A DNA stretch of 34,748 bases from positions 1 through 34,748 of the forward strand of contig JAUCEF010000088.1 of NCBI GenBank assembly GCA_033558025.1, read 5' to 3'. A program made the position numbers and the translations under genes. A model generated the notes under the pieces. The model was given only the letters and a program-made list of their open reading frames with translations, ran no database searches and had not been told where the DNA came from. Positions 18,916 to 27,244 of the stretch are shown piece by piece. Numbering within the stretch: the first letter of the stretch is position 1; the number at the start of each line of letters is the position of its first letter. Source of the stretch: Phytophthora sp. 'mugwort'. Its lineage: Eukaryota; Oomycota; Peronosporomycetes; Peronosporales; Peronosporaceae.

Positions 18916-18965
18916 AAAAGATAAATATCTTTTTAACTTAACTATTTAAAGATATTTTATCTTTT
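18916..18965. repeat. 17-bp imperfect inverted repeat
   Basis: AAAGATAAATATCTTT-type arms at 18916-18932 and 18948-18965 pair with a single unpaired T, leaving a loop of about 15 bases. It is within the candidate control region, about 30 bases after the C7 run. Confidence 0.6.
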
Positions 18966-19012
18966 TATCCTTTTTTTAATTTGTTTATCCTTTTTTTTTT
19001 TTAGATCTTTAT

Positions 19013-19096
19013 TGGAGAAAGTAGGATTTGAACCTACGTAGAAAATATTTCAACAAATTTACAGTCTGCCGCTTTTAACCACTCAGCCATTTCTCC
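19013..19096 (-). tRNA. trnY: tRNA-Tyr(GUA)
   Basis: A class II tRNA with a long variable arm. Acceptor GGAGAAA/TTTCTCC; anticodon loop CTGTAAA gives GUA. A bacterial-type tRNA-Tyr. Confidence 0.93.
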
Positions 19097-19113
19097 TAAA
19101 GATATTTTAAATA

Positions 19114-19185
19114 TGTGATTAATGGGATTTGAACCCATAATATTTACTTGGAAGATAAAGGATTTACCAATTAATCTATAATCAC
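19114..19185 (-). tRNA. trnG: tRNA-Gly(UCC)
   Basis: Acceptor GTGATTA/TAATCAC; anticodon stem TTTAT/GTAAA around CTTCCAA gives UCC. The D-stem GATT/AATC is perfect. Confidence 0.92.
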
Positions 19186-19246
19186 GTATATTTTTATTGT
19201 TTAAAAAATGTTTATTATTGTTTTAAAAAAGAAAAAGTGGAATAAA

Positions 19247-19807
19247 TTAATCCACTATTTCATAAGTATCAGGATCTAATCGATCGATATCATCTATACG
19301 TTCACCTGTTTCAACATCTAAATAATGAAAATATCTATATAGATTCAGAGGATTTCCAGATCTTGTAATTTTTCTTTTTGGTGGTTTTGGTAAAGAGTCA
19401 CTATCTGAATCAAAATTTAAATCAGTTGAAAAATTACTAGGAAAATCGCTTGGGAAATTGTCGCTATCAAAAAAAAAAGCATCTAGAAATAAATAAAACA
19501 AAAAAGATAAAAAAAAAAAAACGAAAATAGTTGGCATATTATCGTCAATTCTTTTTAAAATACTTTTAGGTTTTTCTTCTTTTTTTAAAGCAGCTTCCTC
19601 AGCCTCAGTCTCTAAATCTATAAAATCTTCTAATAAAGTTATTTCAAGAGGTAAAAGAATTAAAATAAATTTAAAAATATTTTGAAAAAATTTAGGATGT
19701 ATTTTTAATATATCTTGTATAATTTTATATAGATTATAAGCAAAAAATATCCTTTTAATAATGTTAAAAAAAATCATAATTTTTATAAAGAAGTAAATAA
19801 ATGTCAA
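19247..19807 (-). CDS. unknown membrane protein orf186
   Basis: Not recognised. 186 residues: a hydrophobic N-terminus (1-25), a second hydrophobic segment (about 44-58), an acidic to basic stretch (EDFIDLETEAEEAALKKEEK), a strong membrane helix (about 92-113), then a Ser-Asp-rich low-complexity stretch (FDSDSDSLPKPPKRK) and an acidic C-terminus ending DPDTYEIVD. It contains CTG, CTA, GAC, GAG and ATC codons that the respiratory genes almost never use. It lies between the two trnG genes on the same strand. The start could also be one of the Met residues soon after 19807. It has an open frame of this length without repeats, so a gene is more likely than chance, but no role can be given. Confidence 0.6.
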   Translation of the reverse strand: MTFIYFFIKIMIFFNIIKRIFFAYNLYKIIQDILKIHPKFFQNIFKFILILLPLEITLLEDFIDLETEAEEAALKKEEKPKSILKRIDDNMPTIFVFFFLSFLFYLFLDAFFFDSDNFPSDFPSNFSTDLNFDSDSDSLPKPPKRKITRSGNPLNLYRYFHYLDVETGERIDDIDRLDPDTYEIVD

Positions 19808-19877
19808 TACTAATATTATTCCCTAATTAAAAAATGGAAATACCAAATACTGCCTTTGGGTACATTTATTTGAATTA

Positions 19878-19949
19878 AGCAAAAAAAGGGATTTGAACCC
19901 TCAACATTAACCTTGGCAAGGTTATACTCTACCATTGAGCTATTTTTGC
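19878..19949 (-). tRNA. trnG: tRNA-Gly(GCC)
   Basis: Acceptor GCAAAAA/TTTTTGC; anticodon stem TAACC/GGTTA around TTGCCAA gives GCC. Lies 13 bases downstream of rpl5. Confidence 0.93.
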
Positions 19950-19962
19950 TAATAAATTATTT

Positions 19963-20488
19963 TTATAATAAAAATAGTGAATTTAATAATAAAAATAATT
20001 CATAATGATTTTTTGCATTTGTATGAATAGAAACATCTATTGGAGGTATATCTTTGAATTTTAAAAATTCAGTTTTTAATTCAAAAAAATCTAAAATATT
20101 TCGAATTTGAAAATTTAAAATATTTTGATTTTTAAAATTAAAATTTATTTTAGTTAAATTTTGAAAAAGAAAAATCAAAATTTTTTCTAAAAAATTAAAA
20201 ATATTTTTTTTTCTTAAAGTTATTTTACAACCTATAATTGAATTTTTTTTGATTTTTAAAAAAATATTATTTTTTTTTGATTTTGTTATTATAGGTTTTT
20301 GATTTGTTATTAATTTTAAAAGTAAAATTATTAATTAATTTTTTTTTTTCAATATTAGCGTTTTTAAAACCAATATTTAAACATATTTTACTTATTTTAG
20401 GTATTTCAAATATATTTTTAAAATTTAATTTTGTTAAAAGATCGTATATAGTAATATTTTGATAATGGATTTGTAAATTTTTTTTCAT
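19963..20488 (-). CDS. rpl5: ribosomal protein L5 (frame broken once)
   Basis: Large-subunit protein L5, which binds 5S rRNA or its equivalent in the central protuberance. The N-terminal part (LQIHYQNITIYDLL and NIFEIPKISKICLNIGF) is a clear L5 start. The frame is then lost: after one base is removed at the A4 run 20324-20327, it continues with KLITNQKPIITKSKKN and IIGCKITLRKKNIFNFLEK, the L5 core, and runs to the TAA at 19963. The corrected length is 174 residues, normal for the family. This is the only frame break outside the first 4 kb, and it is an added rather than a missing base. rpl14 lies six bases upstream. Confidence 0.9.
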
Positions 20489-20494
20489 ATATTT

Positions 20495-20866
20495 TTATAA
20501 AATATTTGAAGCTAATGCTAATATTTTGAAATTTTTTTTCTTCCGAAATTCAGAAGTAATCGGACCAAATATACGTGTTCCTAGGGGTTTATTTTGATTA
20601 TTTAAAATAATTATACAATTTTTATCAAATTTTATTATATTACCTATTGTACTTTTTTTTTGATATGTTGTATGTATAATTAAAGCTTTAAATAAATCTC
20701 CTTTAATTATTTTAATTTTTTTTTTTTGATTTAAACGTAATTTTTTAGCAGAAATTAAAATTGTATCCCCAATTTTTCCAATTTTTTTTTTATAAATTTT
20801 TATACATTGTCCTATTTTAATACCACTATTATCATTTACTTTTAATTTAGTTTGAATTTGAATCAT
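20495..20866 (-). CDS. rpl14: ribosomal protein L14
   Basis: Large-subunit protein L14, at the subunit interface. 123 residues, exactly the bacterial length. MIQIQTKLKVNDNSGIKIGQCIKI is the L14 start, IIILNNQNKPLGTRIFGPITSEFRKK matches the conserved C-terminal region, and the protein ends ILALASNIL. The rpl14-rpl5 pair keeps its bacterial order but has left the S10-spc cluster, where it would sit between rpl16 and rps14. Confidence 0.96.
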   Translation of the reverse strand: MIQIQTKLKVNDNSGIKIGQCIKIYKKKIGKIGDTILISAKKLRLNQKKKIKIIKGDLFKALIIHTTYQKKSTIGNIIKFDKNCIIILNNQNKPLGTRIFGPITSEFRKKKNFKILALASNIL

Positions 20867-20888
20867 AAATTATATATTAATTTTAAAA

Positions 20889-20960
20889 TGATGAGAGTAG
20901 GATTTGAACCTACATCTTCAGATTATGAGCCTGATAAGTTACCTATTACTCTATCTCATC
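20889..20960 (-). tRNA. trnM: tRNA-Met(CAU), probably initiator
   Basis: Acceptor GATGAGA/TCTCATC; anticodon stem TCAGG/TCTGA around CTCATAA gives CAU. The D-arm GAGT..ACTT resembles initiator tRNAs, so I take this one as fMet among the three CAU tRNAs. Confidence 0.8.
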
Positions 20961-20978
20961 TTATATTTTCTTCCTTTT

Positions 20979-21053
20979 TCGGAAGAAAAGGATTTGAACC
21001 TTTGATCTTCTGTTCCCAAAACAGACGCATTAGCCAGACTATGCTACCTTCCG
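20979..21053 (-). tRNA. trnP: tRNA-Pro(UGG)
   Basis: Acceptor CGGAAGG/TCTTCCG; anticodon stem TCTGT/ACAGA around TTTGGGA gives UGG. Confidence 0.93.
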
Positions 21054-21066
21054 TTTAAAGATAATT

Positions 21067-21137
21067 AATGATGGTAGGATTTGAACCTACAACATTAGGA
21101 TTATGATTCCCACGCTCTACCATTAAACTACATCATC
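21067..21137 (-). tRNA. trnI: tRNA with CAU anticodon, probably tRNA-Ile
   Basis: Acceptor GATGATG/CATCATT; anticodon stem TGGGA/TCCTA around ATCATAA gives CAU. Since the other two CAU tRNAs look like fMet and elongator Met, this one is probably the lysidine-modified tRNA-Ile reading ATA. The assignment is by elimination. Confidence 0.7.
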
Positions 21138-21161
21138 TTATTAATACTTTATTAATAAAAT

Positions 21162-21250
21162 AAGTCGAAGTGGGATTTGAACCCACGAGTTAATAAATTA
21201 ACTGATAGTTTAGCAAACTACTGCCTTAAACCTGACTTGGCTATTCGACC
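21162..21250 (-). tRNA. trnS: tRNA-Ser(GCU)
   Basis: A class II tRNA with a long variable arm. Acceptor GGTCGAA/TTCGACT; anticodon stem GTAGT/ACTAT around TTGCTAA gives GCU. Confidence 0.92.
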
Positions 21251-21262
21251 TAAAATATAAAA

Positions 21263-21334
21263 CTTCTTTGATAGGATTTGAACCTACAACCTAATGGTTA
21301 ACAGCCATTTGCTCTACCGTTGAGCTACAAAGAA
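21263..21334 (-). tRNA. trnN: tRNA-Asn(GUU)
   Basis: Acceptor TTCTTTG/CAAAGAA; anticodon stem AATGG/CCATT around CTGTTAA gives GUU. Next to the rnl 3' end. Confidence 0.94.
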
Positions 21335-21359
21335 ATAATTATATTTTAATTTTTAAAAC

Positions 21360-21644
21360 TTTTAGTATTTTTAAGCTAAATATTTTACAATACTTATACT
21401 TAAAACCTATTAATGTAATCATCTTTTACAGTTTTTATATGAAAAATTTTTAAGAATGGTTTCTTACTTAGATGCTTTCAGTAATTATCCAAAATAAATT
21501 TAGCTACTCGGCTATGCCTCTCAACAACCGATACACCAGAGATTTACCCTTCTCGGTCCTCTCGTACTAGAGTTAGATTCTTGCATTTTTCAAAATATCT
21601 ATAGAAGATAGGAACCAAACTGTCTCACGACGTTCTAAACCCAA

Positions 21645-21684
<40 letters not shown>

Positions 21685-21762
21685 AACCTTCTTCAGCTCC
21701 AGGATGTGATGAGTCGACATCGAGGTGCCAAACGACTCCGTCGATAGGAGCTCTTAGGAGTC

Positions 21763-21805
<43 letters not shown>

Positions 21806-22241
21806 AATCTTTCCACAAAGAATTATCGGATCACTATGACCGACTTTCGTCCCTGTTTGATATGTCTATCTTACAGTCAAGCAAGCTTTTACCATTATGC
21901 TCTACAATTGATAATATTATCCAATTTGAGCTTACCTTTGTACACCTCCGTTACTCTTTAGGAGGTGACCGCCCCAGTCAAACTACCAACCATACAATGT
22001 CTATTTAAAAAATATTAGTTATTTATTTTAATAAGAGTGGTATTTCAAGAATATCTATACAATTTACTAGCGTAAAGGTTTAAAAGATTACCACTTATAC
22101 TACACATATTAGATAAAATAACAATATAAAGATGTAGTAAAGGTTCACGGGGTCTTTCCGTCTAACTATAGAAAATCCGCATCTTCACGGATAATTCAAA
22201 TTCACTGAGTCTATATTGGAGACAGCGGGGATGTCGTTACA

Positions 22242-22298
<57 letters not shown>

Positions 22299-22356
22299 GA
22301 GTTACGGCCGCCGTTTACTGGGACTTCCATTTAATGCGCAAACATTTCCTTTTAAT

Positions 22357-22394
<38 letters not shown>

Positions 22395-23995
22395 GTTACC
22401 ATTTAGCAGAGTCCTAAGTTTTTATTAAACAGTCGCAACCCCCTATTTTGTGACACCTAATTATTAAAAATAATTAGGTACTTTTTATCCCGAAGTTACA
22501 AAGTCATTTTGCCGAGTTCCTTCAATATAGTTCTCTCATTCACCTTAGTCTACTCGACCTATCCACCTGTGTCGGTTTAGGGTACGGTTTTTAATTAAAA
22601 AAGCTATTTCCTGAAAAATTAAAAATTTTTGTCACTTTTTTAAAAAAATTTAATTTAAAAATTATCCCATCAAAATCTGCTTTCGTCAAATCTTTCTTAG
22701 GGGCCGTTTCACTCTATGTAATACATCTTAACATAGAAACCCTTGGATTTACGGTGATAACGATTTATATTCGTTATTTTTTGTTACTAATGCCAGCATT
22801 TTCTTTTCTGATATCTTCAACATATTTCACAATATATCTTTATTAACATACAGAATGTTCCGCTACCGTTTTATTAAAAATAAAACTTGCCGCTTCGGTA
22901 AATTTCTTAAGTCTCGATACATTTTAGGCGCAAAAAAACTAGACCAATGAGCTATTACGCTTTCTTTAAAGGATGGCTGCTTCCAAGCCTACCTATGGGT
23001 TGTAATCATTTTTTCACTTCCTTTTTCACTTAGAATATTATTTAGAGACCTTAGCGATCAATCTGGGCTGTTTCCCTTTTGACAAAAGACCTTAGCGCCT
23101 AATGTCTGTCTATTTAAATTACTTTTTTTTGTATTCGGAGTTTCCAAGAATTCAGTAAGTTTTTACACCCCCTAGCTCAATGAGTGCTCTACCCCAAAAA
23201 AAGATTTTAAATGCTCTACTTCAATAGATTTCGCGGAAAACCAGCTATCTCTGAGTTTGATTAGCCTTTCACTCCTAACCACAAATCATCTCCATATTTT
23301 GCCACATATGTGAGTTCGATCCTTCAAATAGTTTTACCTATTTTTCAATCTGTTCATGGTTAGATCACTCAGTTTCGGGTCTTATTTATATAACTAAAAA
23401 GCTTTTTAAAACTTGATTTATCTACGCCTACTTTATTAAATTAAGCTTGCTATAAAAATAAACTTGCTGGCCCATTATGCAAAAGGTACACTGTTACTTT
23501 TTAAAAAAGTTTCAATTGATTGTTAACATTAAGTTTCAGAATTATTTCAAACTCAAAAGTTCTTTTTCACCTTTCCTTTACAGTACTTGTCCACTATCGA
23601 TCATTAATTTTTAAAAGGTTTTGAGGGTGGTTCCCCAATATTCAAAAAGGCTTACACATAACCCTTTTTACTATTATAAAAACAATTATTATTCTACAGG
23701 ACTTTCACCTTTTTAAGTAAATTTTTCAAAATTTTTCAAATATTTTTTTATTTTTATAAACCTAATTTCCATTTTCACTCGTCATTACTAACGGAATCTC
23801 GTTTGATTTTTTTAACAGTTACTTAGATATTTCAATTCACTGTTTTTAAAATTTTCACAAAAAAAAAGTTTTCTTTAGGAAATTTTTATTTCAAAATAAA
23901 ATATTATTTAATAAAACTTTTCGCATTTTTTACGTCCTAAAAATCAAATTAATGCCAAGGCATCCACTTAATGCTTTTATTATTATTTATACTTA
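21360..23995 (-). rRNA. rnl: large subunit ribosomal RNA
   Basis: Bacterial-type LSU rRNA of about 2.6 kb on minus. Landmarks, read on minus: AAGTGGATGCCTTGGC close to the 5' end (23950-23970); CCGTACCCTAAACCGACACAG near 22570; TCACGAGACAGTTTGG-type sequence with AGTACGAGAGGACC, the sarcin-ricin loop, near 21555-21570; GGCACCTCGATGTCGACTC, in the peptidyl transferase domain, near 21715-21733; and GCATCTAAGTAAGAAACC near the 3' end. No intron is visible in domains IV-V, which are contiguous. The ends are estimates to within about 30 bases; a 5S rRNA was not found. Confidence 0.96.
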
Positions 23996-24018
23996 AACCA
24001 TATAAATGGTTTAAATTT

Positions 24019-24771
24019 TTATTTTTTTTTCAAATATTCATTAATTAATTTTAAATTTAAATGAAAAGGATATAAAATTGTTTTATAAGAAGGTTCTTTA
24101 AAAAACATACCTGTTTTTATTTTTTTATTTCTATGTAAATAAGAAGTTATTAAAGGTTTTGATGGTTTTTTTTCACCTAAAATATAATAAATATTATTTT
24201 TATAAGAATATTTGTTATTTTTTTGATAAGGATATTTATTATAACGTTTATAAGAAGAAGAATATTTATTCTTTTCTTGATTAAAATGCTGTTTATAAAA
24301 TTTTTTATCTCCTTTCAAACTATTATTTTTTTGAAAATTTCTAGTTCTTTGAAAACCTTCATTTTTTTGAAAATTTCTATTTTTTTGAAAACCTTCATTT
24401 TTTTGAAAATTTCTATTTTTTTGAAAATTTCTATTTTTTTGAAAACCTTCATTTTTTTGAAAATTTCTATTTTTTTGAAAACCTTCATTTTTTTGAAAAT
24501 TTCTATTTTTTTGAAAACCTTCATTTTTTTGAAAATTTCTAGTTCTTTGAAAACCTTCATTTTTTTGAAAATTTCTAGTTCTTTGAAAATCTTCGTTTTT
24601 TTGAAAATTTCTAGTTCTTTGAAAATCTTCGTTTTTTTGAGAATTTTTATTTTTTTGAAAATTTCTATTTTTTTGAAAACCTTCGTTTTTTTGAGAATTT
24701 CTATTTTTTTGAAAACCCTCGTTTTTTTGAGAATTTTTATTTCTTTGAAAATTTTTATTATCCTTTTGCAT
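24019..24771 (-). CDS. hexapeptide-repeat ORF, possibly carrying the Rps4 C-terminus (orf250)
   Basis: 250 residues. Residues 9-146 are 23 tandem hexapeptides, mostly alternating QKNEGF and QKNRNF (variants QRTRNF, QKNEDF, QKNKNS), so negative and positive units alternate. The last 100 residues are not repeated: a Lys-Tyr-Asn-rich stretch, then PSKPLITSYLHRNKKIKTGMFFKEP and ILYPFHLNLKLINEYLKKK. The start ATG is two bases past the rps4 stop. The Rps4 ORF next door ends right after its S4 domain, and in many mitochondria and bacteria Rps4 continues with a segment of the form P-x-x-L-x-(VI)-(ND)-x-x-x-L before its end; PFHLNLKLINEYL is similar. So this could be the split and expanded C-terminal part of rps4. 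Alternatively it is an unrelated repeat protein. Confidence 0.6.
   Translation of the reverse strand: MQKDNKNFQRNKNSQKNEGFQKNRNSQKNEGFQKNRNFQKNKNSQKNEDFQRTRNFQKNEDFQRTRNFQKNEGFQRTRNFQKNEGFQKNRNFQKNEGFQKNRNFQKNEGFQKNRNFQKNRNFQKNEGFQKNRNFQKNEGFQRTRNFQKNNSLKGDKKFYKQHFNQEKNKYSSSYKRYNKYPYQKNNKYSYKNNIYYILGEKKPSKPLITSYLHRNKKIKTGMFFKEPSYKTILYPFHLNLKLINEYLKKK
24330..24747 (-). repeat. 18-bp tandem repeat coding for hexapeptides
   Basis: Two alternating 18-bp units make a 36-bp higher-order unit, repeated through most of the N-terminal half of orf250. Divergent copies lie at the 5' end of the gene and near-identical ones in the middle, the pattern left by slippage or unequal exchange. Confidence 0.9.
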
Positions 24772-24773
24772 AT

Positions 24774-25235
24774 TTATTTAATAATATGAATAATATCACC
24801 TTTATGTAATATAAAATTAGATTTACTTATAATTTTATTATTAACCTTAATTTTTTTATGATTAATTAATTGTTTTGCTTGAAAAATAGTTTTAACTAAT
24901 TTTAATCTTACAAGATTTATATCTAAGCGACTTTCTAATAAAATTACAAATTTTTTAAAGATATTTATTTTATTATCTTTTTTTAATAATTTTTGAAATA
25001 AATTTTTTAATTGATATTCATGAATACATCCATAAAAATTCCGAAATTGTTGTTTTTCAAATAATCTTTTTTGAAAAAATTTTTTACGTTTTTCAGGTTT
25101 TATTTCTTTTCGATATCTTAATTTTTTTTTAAATAAATTCCATTTTTTTGATTTTAATTTTAATAAGTTTAAATTTTTATGTATGTTCCTATTATTTTGA
25201 AAACATATTTTATTTCTCGGTCTTAATTTATTCAT
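24774..25235 (-). CDS. rps4: ribosomal protein S4
   Basis: Primary SSU-binding protein S4, here 153 residues. The N-terminus MNKLRPRNKICFQNNRNI and KQQFRNFYGCIHEYQLKNLF are the mitochondrial S4 features; the S4 RNA-binding fold fills about residues 98-152 (LESRLDINLVRLKLVKTIFQ, then KQLINHKKIKVNNKII). It stops at HKGDIIHIIK, just past the fold, without the C-terminal extension that most Rps4 proteins have. The following ORF begins two bases later in another frame and may hold that extension. It is eight bases from rps2, and together they end the ribosomal-protein cluster. Confidence 0.93.
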   Translation of the reverse strand: MNKLRPRNKICFQNNRNIHKNLNLLKLKSKKWNLFKKKLRYRKEIKPEKRKKFFQKRLFEKQQFRNFYGCIHEYQLKNLFQKLLKKDNKINIFKKFVILLESRLDINLVRLKLVKTIFQAKQLINHKKIKVNNKIISKSNFILHKGDIIHIIK

Positions 25236-25243
25236 CTTATTTA

Positions 25244-25837
25244 TTAAAATATTTTACGTAATAAATACATTAAAGTATATATTGATTGAATATTTTTAGA
25301 ATTCATTACTACAGGATAATTAATATTTTGTATAGTTTGACTTGTATTTACTAATGAAATAGTAGGAATTTTTAAAACAGAAAGTTCTTGATTTAAAAAA
25401 GTATCTTTTACAGAACTTTTTATAACTAAAATTAATTTAATTTCATTTTCTTTTAATAAATAATTAATTATCTTATTAAATGTTGTATTCATAATTTTAT
25501 TAGTAATTAAACCATTTACCCATTCTTTTGTAAAAAAAATGATATTTGGATTTTTTTTTATAAAAGATGTAGTTAATAAAAATTTAATTTCATTATCATT
25601 CCCTATTATTAAAATTTTTTCATTTTTTTTTAATATAATTTTAGTTAAATTAAATATACGTTTTAAAAAAAATGAAACATTTTTTAAATTAATTATAGTA
25701 TAATCATGTCTACTTCCAAATATAAAAGATAATAATTCTTTATTTGTATCTATTAAAGATTCTCCATACATATTTTTTGATTTAAATAATAAATTTAATA
25801 AAATATTATTATGTTTTTTTTTTTTTTTTTGTATCAT
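25244..25837 (-). CDS. rps2: ribosomal protein S2
   Basis: Small-subunit protein S2, 197 residues. SKNMYGESLIDTNKELLSFIFGSRHDYTIINLKN carries the S2 block near residue 22-55 (the H-x-G-x-x family motif in diverged form), KEWVNGLITNK matches the S2 'RWxGGxLTN' segment, and ILVIKSSVKDTFLNQELSVLKIPTISLVNT matches its C-terminal IVxD-NCDP-region. It is co-linear with rpl6 (six bases) and rps4 (eight bases). Confidence 0.9.
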   Translation of the reverse strand: MIQKKKKKHNNILLNLLFKSKNMYGESLIDTNKELLSFIFGSRHDYTIINLKNVSFFLKRIFNLTKIILKKNEKILIIGNDNEIKFLLTTSFIKKNPNIIFFTKEWVNGLITNKIMNTTFNKIINYLLKENEIKLILVIKSSVKDTFLNQELSVLKIPTISLVNTSQTIQNINYPVVMNSKNIQSIYTLMYLLRKIF

Positions 25838-25843
25838 ATTTAA

Positions 25844-26449
25844 TTATTTTTTACTTTTTTTTCCCTCTTTTTGTAAAATTTTTTCATTTTTTAATAATAA
25901 ACCTTTTCCTTTATATGGTTCAGGTTTTTTATGATTTTTAATATAATGTACAAATTGATGTAAAAAAATATAATCGATACTACTAAAAATTAAAGTATTT
26001 GTTTGATTAATAATTTCAATATTTAATGGAATTGGAATTCTAATATTATGACTAAAACCTAATTTTAAAATTAAAGTATTATTTTCAATAAAAGCTTTAA
26101 AACCTATACCTTTTAATATTAAATTAATTTTAAAACCTTGTAAAACACCTTTTATTTTTATTTTTATTAATTTATTGTATAAATTTAAAATACTTTTTTT
26201 TTTTTTATTTTTATTAACAATAATTAATAATTTATTTTTTTTTATAAAAAAATATAAATCATTAATTATTGTTAAAGATAATAAACCTAAAGATGTTTCA
26301 AAAAAAATTATTTTATTATTACTATAAATTTTTAAATCTGTTGGAAAAATAAAAGTTTTATCAATAAAAAATAAATTAATATTTCCTAAAGAACTTTTAA
26401 AAAAATTTTTATTTTTTAATTTAACATTTTTTTTTATTATTTTTATCAT
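25844..26449 (-). CDS. rpl6: ribosomal protein L6
   Basis: Large-subunit protein L6, near the factor-binding site. 201 residues; the second L6 repeat is clear: LQGFKINLILKGIGFKAFIENNTLILKLGFSHNIRIPIP and KKPEPYKGKGLLLKNEKI, the standard C-terminal signature, close to the end. The first repeat is more diverged. The order rps8-rpl6-rps2-rps4 is conserved in stramenopile mitochondria. Confidence 0.95.
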   Translation of the reverse strand: MIKIIKKNVKLKNKNFFKSSLGNINLFFIDKTFIFPTDLKIYSNNKIIFFETSLGLLSLTIINDLYFFIKKNKLLIIVNKNKKKKSILNLYNKLIKIKIKGVLQGFKINLILKGIGFKAFIENNTLILKLGFSHNIRIPIPLNIEIINQTNTLIFSSIDYIFLHQFVHYIKNHKKPEPYKGKGLLLKNEKILQKEGKKSKK

Positions 26450-26455
26450 AATTTT

Positions 26456-26836
26456 TTAAATAATTTTACAAATCAATTCACCACCAACATTTAATTTTTT
26501 AGCTTGTAAATCTGTTAAAATACCAATAGATGTTGAAAGAATATAAAATCCTGTTTTTTTTTTATATAAATCCTTATTAGCAATATATAAACGTTTTCCC
26601 GGTTTTGATAAACGTTTTATTTCAGTAATAACTGCTTTATTTTTTCTATATTTTAAATAAATCTCTAATTGATTTTTGGAATTTATCTTATAACTTTTTA
26701 TAAAACCTTCTTTAATTAAGATATTTAAAATATTTATACTTTGTTTTGATTTTTGTTGTACTATTTTTGATTTTTTTACTAAATAACCATTTTTTATTTT
26801 TGAAAATAAATTGGAAAGAGTATCTGTTATAATCAT
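26456..26836 (-). CDS. rps8: ribosomal protein S8
   Basis: Small-subunit protein S8, binding the central domain. 126 residues. The start MIITDTLSNLFSKIKNGYLVKKSKI and the C-terminal GFYILSTSIGILTDLQAKKLNVGGELICKI are standard (S8 ends in the STSxG-LTDxxAxxxxVGGExLCxV motif). Adjacent to rps14 (seven bases) and rpl6 (six bases). Confidence 0.96.
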   Translation of the reverse strand: MIITDTLSNLFSKIKNGYLVKKSKIVQQKSKQSINILNILIKEGFIKSYKINSKNQLEIYLKYRKNKAVITEIKRLSKPGKRLYIANKDLYKKKTGFYILSTSIGILTDLQAKKLNVGGELICKII

Positions 26837-26843
26837 AATTAAA

Positions 26844-27143
26844 TTACCAACTATATTTAGAAATACCGGGTAAAAACCCTTTTGATGCTAATTTACGTAA
26901 TTGGATTCTGGATATTTTAAATAAACGATAAATACTTTTAGAACGTCCAGTTAAAACACACACATTTTTAATTCTAGTAATTGATGAATTTTGATGGAAA
27001 AAAAACCACTTTTGTTGTAATTTCCATCTTAAATTTTTTTCAATATTTAAATTTTTTGAAAGAATTTTTAAAGTTAATCTATTTTTTTCAAAATTTTTAA
27101 ATAAATTACGTTGTTTAATATTTTTTTTAATTTTTTTTTGCAT
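26844..27143 (-). CDS. rps14: ribosomal protein S14
   Basis: Small-subunit protein S14, 99 residues, the size of the long non-zinc form. The C-terminus CVLTGRSKSIYRLFKISRIQLRKLASKGFLPGISKYSW is the family signature. Its zinc-binding cysteines are absent, as in other mitochondria. I start at the Met at 27143; the open frame continues upstream only because it crosses trnA and trnK. Confidence 0.96.
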   Translation of the reverse strand: MQKKIKKNIKQRNLFKNFEKNRLTLKILSKNLNIEKNLRWKLQQKWFFFHQNSSITRIKNVCVLTGRSKSIYRLFKISRIQLRKLASKGFLPGISKYSW

Positions 27144-27169
27144 AAAATTATATTTAAGAAAGATAAATA

Positions 27170-27242
27170 TGGAGATAATCGGATTCGAACCGATAACATT
27201 ATATTTGCAAAACATACTTTCTACCAGTTGAAATATATCCCC
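27170..27242 (-). tRNA. trnA: tRNA-Ala(UGC)
   Basis: Acceptor GGGGATA/TATCTCC (one G-T pair); anticodon stem TATGT/ATATA around TTTGCAA gives UGC. Confidence 0.93.
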
Positions 27243-27244
27243 AA

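Larger units (their letters stand above)
18649..19012. promoter_or_regulatory. candidate control region upstream of rns
   Basis: This 364-base gene-free stretch lies between the rns 5' end and trnY. It holds a five-copy 10-bp tandem repeat (18731-18787), a C7 run (18883-18889, G7 on the rns strand), a 17-bp imperfect hairpin (18916-18965) and long T runs near 18967-19002. This mixture is unlike the other spacers and resembles a mitochondrial control region. Promoter or origin activity is inferred, not shown. Confidence 0.5.

Noticed and set aside
19848..19868. Hairpin TACCAAA/TTTGGGTA upstream of trnG(GCC)
   Set aside because: The arms need a mismatch or bulge and the stem is only seven pairs, within what is expected by chance.
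24223..24789. 188-codon plus-strand ORF rich in Ile, Phe, Leu, Lys
   Set aside because: It is the mirror of the hexapeptide repeat of orf250; the repeat units happen to lack stops on both strands.
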